This document shows positions 1-5,770 of a stretch of 10,664 bases of DNA, piece by piece (position 1 is the first letter of the stretch; the number at the start of each line of letters is the position of its first letter). The notes beneath the pieces are model-generated. The model saw only the letters and a program-made list of their open reading frames with translations, searched no databases and was not told the origin of the DNA. This DNA comes from Baffinella frigidus (Eukaryota; Cryptophyceae; Cryptomonadales; Baffinellaceae): NCBI GenBank assembly GCA_026770585.1, contig MU646649.1:106118-116781 (forward strand). The letters run 5' to 3'. The translations under genes were made by a program, and so were the position numbers.

Positions 1-95
<95 letters not shown>
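1..95. repeat. (TA)n microsatellite
   Basis: About 46 uninterrupted TA units run from position 3 to 94. It continues to the left edge, so its full length is unknown. The open frame across it (tyrosine-isoleucine repeats) is a by-product of the microsatellite and not a gene. Confidence 0.97.
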
Positions 96-98
<3 letters not shown>

Positions 99-269
99 TA
101 TATACGAATTCGCGACTCCGGCCGAAGGAAATGGCTGAATCTCCAGCATAGGTTTGATCCGCGCGGGGAATCGTGCAGGTTGAATACGGGGAATATCGAT
201 TGGCGAGGATTCCGGGCGTGTTCCGTTTGCATGGGGAGGACGAATTGCGCCCGGACGGGGTCCCGGTAC
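96..269. other. Unassigned non-repetitive spacer
   Basis: Moderately GC-rich sequence between the TA microsatellite and the first telomere-like array. It has no credible gene, RNA or repeat. An open minus-strand frame crosses it, but that frame runs into the TA tract and has no recognisable protein features. Confidence 0.5.
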
Positions 270-656
270 ACCCTGAACCCTAAAACATGAACCCTAAACA
301 CTAAACCCTGAACCCTAAACCCTGAGCCCTAAACCCTAAAACCTGAACCCTACACCCTAAACCCTAAATCCTAAACCCTAAACTCTAAACTCTAAACCCT
401 GAGCCCTAAACCCTAAACCCTGAACCCTAAACACTAAACCCGAAACTCTAAACCCTAAACCCTGAACCATATGCCCCAAACCCTAAACCCTAAACCCTAA
501 ACCTAAACCCTAAACCCTAAACCCTAAACCCTAAACCCTAAACCTTAAATCCTCAACCCAAACCCCAACCCCAAACCCCAAACCCCAAAACTCAAACAAC
601 AAACCCTAAACCCTAAACCCTAAACCCTAAACCCTAAACCCTAAACCCTAACCCTA
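270..656. repeat. Degenerate CCCTAAA telomere-like array, block 1
   Basis: The heptamer CCCTAAA, C-strand of TTTAGGG, is repeated throughout with variants CCCTGAA, CACTAAA, CTCTAAA and CCTAAAC. The cleanest runs lie near 480-545 and 601-650. A short CCCCAAA/CCCAAAC patch lies near 555-600. The C-rich strand is on the plus strand, the orientation expected if the nearest chromosome end lies to the left. The heterogeneity indicates an old interstitial or proximal subtelomeric array, not a freshly synthesised telomere. Confidence 0.95.
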
Positions 657-719
657 GGCGTGTCGGTGCTGCGGGGACAAGACTCGTGTGCGCAGTATGG
701 ACGCAACAGGGGTAAGTGA
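657..719. other. GC-rich island between telomere-like blocks
   Basis: About 60 bp of non-telomeric GC-rich DNA cuts the telomere-like array. It begins directly after a CCCTAACCCTAG run and ends at the next CCCTAAA. It shares the order GGCG(G/T)G, CGGTG, TGCGGGG and CAGTA with the second island at 877-975. The two islands may therefore be copies of one sequence, but the match is loose. Confidence 0.5.
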
Positions 720-876
720 CCCCTAAACCCTCCACCCTAAACCTTCAACCCTGAATTGATTGTCCCTAATCTCGCTTCCAATCCCTAAACCTTAAACCCT
801 ACACCCTAATCCATAAACCCCAAACCCCAAACCCCAAACCCCAAACCCCAAACCCCAAACCCCAAACCCTAACCCT
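720..876. repeat. Telomere-like array block 2 with seven perfect CCCCAAA units
   Basis: The block starts with degenerate CCCTAAA units. It then switches at 818-866 to seven consecutive perfect CCCCAAA heptamers (G-strand TTTGGGG) and returns to CCCTAACCCT. The uniform variant run within a degenerate array looks like local expansion of a single variant unit. Confidence 0.93.
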
Positions 877-975
877 GGCGGGACGGTGAAACGGCGTGCG
901 GGGCAGGCGCCACAGTACGAGAGTGGAGATTGCACGCACTCGCCTTCCGCCCCCGGGTCGTGCTGCGACAGGTCC
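877..975. other. Second GC-rich island within the telomere-like region
   Basis: About 100 bp of GC-rich non-telomeric sequence placed, like the first island, directly after a CCCTAACCCT run. No open frame or RNA is recognised. It may be related to the island at 657-719. Confidence 0.5.
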
Positions 976-1318
976 TAACCCCCAGCCCCTAACCCCTAAA
1001 CGCGAAACCCGAAATCCTTAACCTTCAACCCTGAACCCTACACCCTAAACCCTAAACCCTAAACCCCCTAGCCCCGAACCCCTAAACCCTAAACCCTAAA
1101 CTATGAACCCTAAACCCTAAACCCTAAACCCTAGACCCTTAACCCTAAACCCTCAACCCTAAACCCTGAACTCTAAACCCTAAACCCAAAACCCTAAACC
1201 CTCATCCCTAATCCCTCAACTCTAATCTCTCAACCCTCACCCCTACACCCCAAACCCCAAAACCCAAAACCCAAAACCCAAACCCTAAGCCCTGAACCCA
1301 AAACTCCAAACCTCAAAC
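976..1318. repeat. Degenerate CCCTAAA telomere-like array, block 3
   Basis: CCCTAAA heptamers alternate with CCCTGAA, CCCTCAA, CCCTACA, CCCAAAA and CCCCAAA variants. The units degrade towards the right end, where only AAACCC-like periodicity survives. The orientation is the same as in the two preceding blocks. Confidence 0.93.
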
Positions 1319-1380
1319 GCCGAAACAGGAAGCACTGGTGGGAGGGCCACGAGTACGACACATACCCGCTCGAGTTCAAC

Positions 1381-1424
1381 CTCTCGCTCAATTGCCCGAC
1401 TTCCTTCGCCGAGTCGGGGCAGGT
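1381..1424. repeat. Dispersed 44-bp repeat, copy 1
   Basis: Nearly identical to 1620-1663, starting CTCTCGCTCAA and ending GAGTCGGGGCAGGT. It contains an imperfect hairpin, TGCCCGACT against AGTCGGGGCA with one bulged base. The DNA between the copies (1425-1619) has no gene that I can support. Confidence 0.85.
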
Positions 1425-1619
1425 ATCTCATTGTAGATTTCGGGTGAGCGTCGATTTTTTCGAGACCAGGTCGGGGGATCGGGGAACGAAAAAACGTGAA
1501 AATGGTCGTTTGGTGACATGTTATGGGTGGGCGTCGCGATCTTGTCATCAAACCCATGCGTCAGATAACATAAAACTTTAGATGGACGTAAAAATCAATG
1601 CAGTTTTCGATTTTTCAGC

Positions 1620-1663
1620 CTCTCGCTCAACTGCCCGACTTCGTTTGCCGAGTCGGGGCAGGT
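1620..1663. repeat. Dispersed 44-bp repeat, copy 2
   Basis: Second direct copy of the element at 1381-1424, with the same imperfect hairpin and a few substitutions. It is followed by CAGTCCATCTAAACGCAAT, and a close relative of that sequence (CAGGTCCATCTAAACGAAAT) recurs near 2321-2340. This suggests a larger, decayed parent element. Confidence 0.85.
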
Positions 1664-1711
1664 CCGCTGCCGAGCGAGAAGGGAACAGTCCATCTAAACG
1701 CAATCCATAGA

Positions 1712-1724
1712 CCCTACCGTAGGG
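1712..1724. repeat. CCCTAC-N-GTAGGG palindrome, copy 1
   Basis: A 13-bp palindrome with one unpaired central base (CCCTACCGTAGGG). Related palindromes occur at 4471-4483, 5434-5446 and 10188-10200. The bases after it, GACATAGGGGGTCC, resemble the reverse complement of the sequence just right of the 10145-10172 inverted repeat. It may therefore mark the edge of a dispersed element. Confidence 0.6.
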
Positions 1725-1752
1725 ACATAGGGGGTCCCCAGGAAAAAGGTGA

Positions 1753-1800
1753 GGTCGATTTTCGACCTTGGTTTTTGGTTTCGTGCCAAAGTCGCTCGTC
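1753..1800. repeat. Dispersed 48-bp repeat, copy 1
   Basis: Matches 9597-9644 at 41 of 48 positions without gaps, starting GGTCGATTTTCG and containing CGTGCCAAA. The two copies are almost 8 kb apart. No open frame is conserved between them, so this is best read as a dispersed non-coding repeat. Confidence 0.8.
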
Positions 1801-1872
1801 CTAGCCCCCTATTTGATGATTCCTAATCGCTTGACCTGAAAAAAAACGAAACCGTTCGCGCCGTCGGCTGGT

Positions 1873-2160
1873 TGTCTTCTTGTTCTTCTTCTTGCTCTTG
1901 TTCTTCTTGTTCTTCTTGTTCTTCTTTCTTCTTCTTTCTTCTTCTTCTTCTTCTGCTTCTTGTTTCTCTTCTTCTTCTTGTTCTTCTTGTTCTTGTTCGT
2001 GTTCTTCTTGTTCTTCTCGTTCTTGTTCTTCTTGTTCGTGTTTGTCCTCTTCTTCTTTCTTCTTCTTCTTCATCATCATCATCTTCTTGTTCTTCTCCGT
2101 GTTCGTCTTCTTCTTCTTCTTGTTCTTGTTCGTGTCCTTCTTCTTCTTCTTCTTCTTTAT
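1873..2160. repeat. CTT/CTTGTT polypyrimidine-rich tract
   Basis: About 290 bp of interrupted CTT and CTTGTT units with a short CAT run near 2071-2081. The long lysine/glutamate, serine and phenylalanine/leucine frames on both strands follow from the trinucleotide period and are not evidence of genes. The tract passes directly into an R2 repeat core at its right end. Confidence 0.95.
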
Positions 2161-2192
2161 TGCTCTCAGACCCGGAGATGAGTGATCCAAAG
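2156..2192. repeat. R2 repeat family, diverged copy
   Basis: TTTATTGCTCTCAGA followed by GAGTGATCCAAAG matches both ends of the R2 element (TTATTACTCTCGATACAG ... GAGTGATACAAA), with most of the middle missing. As in other copies, a pyrimidine tract lies directly to the left. Confidence 0.6.
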
Positions 2193-2517
2193 TTCTCTGC
2201 GCCTTGCCCTCGGTGGCCTGCAGGTCCCTCCATACCTACTGCACTCTGAGCCAGCACATTTCGCCTAAGTCACCCCCCCCTGAAAGCCAACGTCTTAAGG
2301 CAAATGCCTGCTCCCAGAGCAGGTCCATCTAAACGAAATGGCAACTTACTGCCGGGGATCAGCTTTGTTGACTTAAGGTAAAATATCCTGGCGGGCAGTG
2401 TACTGTGGTAGGTTGGGGCAATGGCTCTAATAGTCCAATGACGAGCCCGCCTCGGTGCAGGCGGTGGTGAAGATAATCTGGCACGAGGGCAATTCGGACC
2501 CGCTCCTGAACTCCAAC
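2193..2517. other. Non-repetitive stretch without a recognised gene
   Basis: No convincing gene. It contains GCAGGTCCATCTAAACG near 2320, shared with sequence after 1663. It also has TTTGTTGACTTAAGG near 2364, which resembles part of the R1 repeat. Confidence 0.5.
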
Positions 2518-2558
2518 GTGCACCTCGTCGCCTCCGACATTGTTGTCCGCTTCTGGTA
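2518..2558. repeat. R1 repeat family, right-end fragment
   Basis: Matches 2802-2842 at 39 of 41 positions. The last 31 bp (2528-2558), ending CGCTTCTGGTA, are identical. Only the right part of R1 is present, and it runs straight into a CT microsatellite. Confidence 0.9.
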
Positions 2559-2560
2559 TT

Positions 2561-2591
<31 letters not shown>

Positions 2592-2612
2592 ATCTATCTC
2601 TCTCTCTCCCTC

Positions 2613-2646
<34 letters not shown>

Positions 2647-2674
2647 TTTCTCTCTCTATCTCTCTCTCTCTCTC

Positions 2675-2728
<54 letters not shown>
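2561..2728. repeat. Compound CT / CA / CT / TA microsatellite
   Basis: CT with TATC interruptions (2561-2630), then AC (2631-2646), CT again (2647-2677) and TA (about 2679-2728). It lies between an R1 right end at 2558 and the R1 left end at 2736. Serine-leucine and tyrosine-isoleucine frames here are artefacts. Confidence 0.97.
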
Positions 2729-2731
<3 letters not shown>

Positions 2732-2735
2732 TACC

Positions 2736-2842
2736 CTCCAAAGTTGACGAATTTGTACCGCGTAACCAGCATGTCAACTTAAGAGTACTCCGACTCAGAC
2801 GGTGCACCACATCGCCTCCGACATTGTTGTCCGCTTCTGGTA
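2736..2842. repeat. R1 repeat family, copy A
   Basis: The left module begins CTCCAAAGTTGACG, has GTACCGCG in the middle and ends GTCAACTTAAG. AGTTGAC and GTCAACT form an inverted pair about 30 bp apart. The right module is CATCGCCTCCGACATTG...CTTCTGGTA. This is the fullest copy, and no protein frame is preserved across copies. Confidence 0.88.
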
Positions 2843-2871
2843 CCCAAAGGTCACCCAAAGCTTCTTTTCCG

Positions 2872-2962
2872 CTCCAAAGTTGACGAATTTGTACCGTACA
2901 CCCATAACGTCAACTTAACAATAGTCCGTCAACCCGCATCCGATATCGGTGTTCGCTTCTGA
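2872..2962. repeat. R1 repeat family, copy B
   Basis: Same left module with a perfect 9-bp inverted pair (AAGTTGACG and CGTCAACTT) and a diverged right module (GATATCGGTGTTCGCTTCTG). A short CT run follows at 2962-2977, so the right end again carries a pyrimidine microsatellite. Confidence 0.85.
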
Positions 2963-3062
2963 TCTCTCTCTCTCTCTTTATTACCCTTAGAGCCTTTTGA
3001 AAAGTGGTCAACGTAACTGCTTACTACCGCTCGCCGATTTGGTGAGACCGGGCTCGTTTCCG

Positions 3063-3175
3063 CTCCATAGTTGACGGATGTGTACCGCGCACCCAGCATG
3101 TCAACTTAAGAATAGTCCGACTCGAATGCGCGCGAGAATTGACGTTGCCTCGGACGCCGTCGCTCGCTTGTGGTA
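3063..3175. repeat. R1 repeat family, copy C
   Basis: The left module is well conserved (CTCCATAGTTGACGGATG ... GTCAACTTAAGAATAGTCC). The right module is diverged (GTTGCCTCGGACGCCGTCG ... GCTTGTGGTA). Copies A, B and C start 136 and 191 bp apart, so the cluster is an irregular tandem. Confidence 0.82.
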
Positions 3176-3320
3176 GCCTGATCCTGATCAATGTTGATAT
3201 CACTTCTGGCAGCCTCATCCTTCTTCTTCTTCCCCTAACCCCCAAACGGGAGGGAGGAGCGACATTTAATAAGTTGACAACCCGACGGCTCACGCTACGG
3301 GGATGAGACGCGACCACACA

Positions 3321-3343
3321 CTCTAAACCCTAAACCCCAACCC
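3321..3343. repeat. Short interstitial telomere-like run
   Basis: About three CCCTAAA/CCCCAA units stand alone between the R1 cluster and an R2 copy, in the same orientation as the large arrays on the left. Confidence 0.8.
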
Positions 3344-3357
3344 TTCTTCTCCTCTTC

Positions 3358-3418
3358 TTTATTACTCTCGATACATGTCCTACATGAGGCCCTCGAGCCT
3401 TGATTTGAGTGATACAAA
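3358..3418. repeat. R2 repeat family, full-length diverged copy
   Basis: A CTTCTTCT-type tract leads into TTTATTACTCTCGATACA, a variable CATGAGGCCCTCGAGCC middle, and TTGATTTGAGTGATACAAA at the end. It ends immediately before the decayed coding repeat that starts at 3423. Confidence 0.85.
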
Positions 3419-3422
3419 CCCC

Positions 3423-3877
3423 CAACCCCGCAGGCCTGACTCCCCAGACAGTCCCTGGTCCGGGTGGGGGGGCGGGGTGGGTGACGTCATAAACCCCTTA
3501 CCCCTCCTGAACCCTGAAGCCCAACCCCGCAGGCCCGACTCGCCAGACTGTCCGTGGTTCGGGTGGGAGGACGGACTGCGGGACGTGATCATGCGCGAAC
3601 TCCCCACGGTGCGTCTTCTTCTTCCACCCAGTGGCCTTCGAAGGTGTTTGTGTACCGAGCATTTGTTATTTAGCACCAGGACCATAAATGGACTCCCGAG
3701 ACTGTCTGTGGTTTGGGAGGACGGCAGCCAGGGCTGCGGGACGTGATCATGCGCGAGCTACCTACGGTGCGCGCACGCTTGCCTCATCGATTTCTTGTCG
3801 AATTTTCCCTCGTAGCCCACTGTATGGACTGGCTGCGTGACATCATCATGCGCGAAGTCCCCACGGTGCGCCGTTAG
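3423..3877 (+). pseudogene. Decayed coding repeat array (GLRDVIMRELPTVR motif)
   Basis: Four related units lie here. Units 1 and 2 share one frame, are exactly 99 nt apart and align as QPRRPDSPD-[SC]-PW-[SF]-GW, ending in DVI. Unit 2 at 3573-3614 reads GLRDVIMRELPTVR. Unit 3 at 3731-3772 encodes the same 14 residues, with five nucleotide differences that are all synonymous third-position changes. Unit 4 at 3830-3871, again 99 nt on, reads WLRDIIMREVPTVR and ends at a TAG at 3875-3877. Units 3 and 4 lie in a different frame from 1 and 2 because of indels around 3706-3731. No start codon context, intron or known domain is recognised. I infer a relic of a real protein with 33-residue repeats. 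It could instead be an exon fragment of a mobile element. Confidence 0.5.
3462..3481 (+). other. Potential G-quadruplex
   Basis: Four G-runs of 3, 7, 4 and 3 bases are separated by single-base loops (GGG-T-G7-C-GGGG-T-GGG). Single-nucleotide loops are known to favour very stable quadruplexes. It lies inside unit 1 of the decayed coding repeat. Whether it has any function is unknown. Confidence 0.6.
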
Positions 3878-4664
3878 GTGCGTTAGGTTCTTAGAGCTCC
3901 CAACATATCCGGACACCGGAACTGGTTCTGCAGAAACGCCATGCTTCCTTTCGGATCACATTTAGCGCACACTTGCCTAATCCCAGCTCTGTTCGAGATA
4001 AGTTCGTCGCACCATTAAAAATATTTAGACGTAGATGGACGGTTCATTTGTACTGGAGATCCTTCTTTAAAACTAATAACGTTGAGACCAGATTTAGTGG
4101 GACAGAGCTAGTAATCCGCGCTGGAGTTTGATGTTGGTGTTGGTCTGTAATAAACACACTTTTCTCCCGTTCTGTACCGGCGCGATGGCTCATCCGGGGA
4201 GGATTAGCACCGGGGGAATACTATCTGGGTAGTCAACTGTCGTGGGAGTCTGGGAGGACGGGCTATCTCCGTGGGGGGGATGCAGGGTGGCCATGTGGGT
4301 ATCATGTGGGTGTCCAGAAAGGTGTGGCTTGCTCAGACACGTCCTCTGTGGGAGTGCGGTGCAATCATGGCATCCGTGTTGGTATTAATCAAGGCCTCTT
4401 TCGGGAAATAAAGGCGTGGTTCAGGCAGGCGGAGGAATTATATCCCTTGAGTGCCCAGTAGGCTCATATGCCCTACGGTAGGGCCCTAGGACCTGCCTAG
4501 GACCTCTAGGCCCTCAAATTTGTGGGCATGGCCACTTATGGGATAGGGGCGGCTAGCATTTGATTAGGTCGCCTAGTTGGATAAAGGCGCTAATTGCTGG
4601 GACTAGTTCCGTTGACCCCGAAATGAAATCAAGGCGTTCCCTTTCTTCTTCTTCGTCTCTCTCT
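3878..4664. other. Long gene-free stretch
   Basis: No reading frame of persuasive length or composition, and no RNA gene. It contains the palindrome described separately at 4471-4483, repeated CCTAGGACCT words at 4486-4513, an AATAAA at 4149-4154 and a pyrimidine-rich lead into the next R2 copy after about 4640. Its segment 4343-4357 is the exact reverse complement of 5138-5152 (15 bp), which could be chance. Confidence 0.5.
4471..4483. repeat. CCCTAC-N-GTAGGG palindrome, copy 2
   Basis: A perfect 13-bp palindrome with a single central base. It is followed by CCCTAGGACC and CCTAGGACC. Similar GTAGG...CCTAGGACC wording occurs inside the hairpin loop at 5434-5461, so the two sites probably derive from one element. 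Confidence 0.65.
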
Positions 4665-4700
4665 TTTATTACTCTCGATACAGGCCCTGGATAGGCCCTG
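4665..4700. repeat. R2 repeat family, left-end fragment
   Basis: A CTT/CT pyrimidine tract, then TTTTATTACTCTCGATACAG and GCCCTGG. Only the left end of R2 is clear before the tandem pair that follows. Confidence 0.75.
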
Positions 4701-4718
4701 TTGGGTAATACACTGACC

Positions 4719-4927
4719 TATGAGCCTTAATACAAGGGTTGTCCTTCTCTCTTCTTCGTTGTTACTCTCGATACAGGTCCAAGTAGGCCCTTACGCCTTG
4801 AGTTGAGTGATACAAAAGTCTATGAGCCTTAATACAAGGGTTGTCCTTCTCTCTTCTTCTTTGTTACTCACGATACAGGTCCTAAGTAGGACCTTAATTA
4901 AGCCTTGAGTTGAGTGATACAAAAGTC
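4719..4927. repeat. R2 tandem pair (102-bp period)
   Basis: Two direct units start at 4719 and 4821 with TATGAGCCTTAATACAAGGG. Each continues through CTTCTCTCTTCTTC, TTGTTACTC(T/A)CGATACAGGTCC, and GCCTTGAGTTGAGTGATACA at the end. The second unit is about 5 bp longer, with small indels after AGGTCC. The polypyrimidine-to-CAG-GT transition resembles a 3' splice acceptor but is not shown to be one. Short frames here only reflect the repeat. Confidence 0.92.
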
Positions 4928-5013
4928 TGTAAGATTTAAGAGGCGTGTCCCGAGCAGGCGGACAAGCGGGTGTGTCCAAGACAGCGCTGGCTGCAGGGCT
5001 TCGTCGGGGGCGC

Positions 5014-5098
5014 GTTCTAGAAAGTCCCAGAACGTACCAAAACGTTCGAGAACGTTCGAGAACGTTCTAGAACGTTCTAGAACGTTCGAGAACGTGGA
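5014..5098. repeat. 10-bp minisatellite with heat-shock-element pattern
   Basis: Positions 5044-5093 consist of ten contiguous pentamers alternating nTTCn and nGAAn without error. This is five tandem units of 10 bp differing only as TTCG or TTCT. Decayed pentamers extend left to 5014 (a TTCTAGAA) and right to 5098. Inverted nGAAn pentamers are the established binding site of heat shock factor. The pattern may equally be a simple 10-bp satellite, and no heat-shock gene is recognised beside it. Confidence 0.85.
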
Positions 5099-5386
5099 GA
5101 GCAAGCCCTGTTGAGTACCAGCACGGCCGCCATGTGTGCACTCCCACAGAGGCTATGTCTACGCATGACCAAGAGAGAGTTCGTTCTGAATCAGGATCTA
5201 GAGAGTGCCTCAATGTCGGGGGGGGGGGGGTAGACCGTGTGTGCGAAAGTGTAGGGGGCGCGTGACCTCTTGCAAGGTCCTGCTGAAACCTAGCCTCCGT
5301 GGGGGGATGCATGCCCGTGTTGGCATCAATACAGTTCTCTGTATTCGAGGGCGTTCCAGAATGTGTCCCGTGGAATGAAAAGGTGG
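5099..5386. other. Gene-free stretch with a 13-G run
   Basis: No convincing gene. It contains a 13-G homopolymer at 5218-5230. Its sequence around 5299-5322 (GGATGCATGCCCGTGTTGGC) loosely resembles 4360-4385 (GCATCCGTGTTGGTATTAAT). Confidence 0.5.
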
Positions 5387-5517
5387 CCGCATACAGGGGT
5401 ACCTCGCTCATAAGAAACTGCCTCCTCCTACGACCCTACAGTAGGCCTATGCCTAGGACCCTATGGCGGTCCTGAGGGGGGGGGGCTTTCTTATGAGCGA
5501 GGTACCCCTGTAGGCGG
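5387..5517. repeat. Long hairpin / MITE-like fold-back element
   Basis: The arms 5392-5417 and 5487-5512 are perfectly complementary over 26 bp. After one mismatch four more pairs follow, giving 30 of 31 pairs. The loop is 69 nt, contains a CCCTACAGTAGG palindrome and ends in a G-rich run. The outer arms start with CC-GC and the core is ACAGGGGTACCTCGCTCATA. Such structures are typical of miniature inverted-repeat elements. No clear target-site duplication is visible. It begins about 254 bp beyond the stop codon of the minus-strand gene. Confidence 0.9.
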
Positions 5518-5706
5518 GTTCTGAGAAGGAGCTGGACAGAGGCCATGCACACTCTACACGTTGTGTACAAAGGAGGGGAGAACGAGTCGGGGCGTTTTGA
5601 TAATTTTACATAAATTCATTGGGTTTATTTTGGCACCCCCACCGAGGCTGTATCTCAGCGCGAATGCACGTCCACGTTCCCCACACGGCCTGATGATCAA
5701 GGAGAG

Positions 5707-5712
5707 TTTATT
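5707..5712 (-). promoter_or_regulatory. Possible polyadenylation signal
   Basis: AATAAA on the minus strand, 59 bp beyond the stop codon of the gene at 5771-6532. A second AATAAA lies at 5624-5629. The position fits a 3' end signal, but use of AATAAA is unproven in this organism and the hexamer is common by chance. Confidence 0.3.
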
Positions 5713-5770
5713 GATTACAAGACCAGCGTGACCACGTGCCAAGACCCCCCGCGGTTTTCGGCTACTGGGA

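Noticed and set aside
270-1318. CRISPR-like array of short repeats and spacers
   Set aside because: The units are contiguous 7-bp telomere-like heptamers without spacers, in a eukaryotic context.
1801-2257. Long lysine/glutamate-, serine- or phenylalanine/leucine-rich frames on both strands
   Set aside because: They are created by the CTT trinucleotide tract, which keeps several frames open at once. No non-repeat protein sequence continues from them.
2427-2883. Frames with tyrosine-isoleucine and serine-leucine repeats
   Set aside because: They are translations of TA and CT microsatellites flanked by R1 repeats. No conserved domain is present.
4343-5152. 15-bp exact inverted match CCTCTGTGGGAGTGC (4343-4357 with 5138-5152)
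   Set aside because: Such a match has an appreciable chance probability in a window this size, and the flanking similarity is weak.
5067-5411. 114-aa minus-strand frame starting in the hairpin arm
   Set aside because: Its start lies in the fold-back element and its end in the 10-bp minisatellite. The middle has no recognisable features and includes the translated poly-G run.
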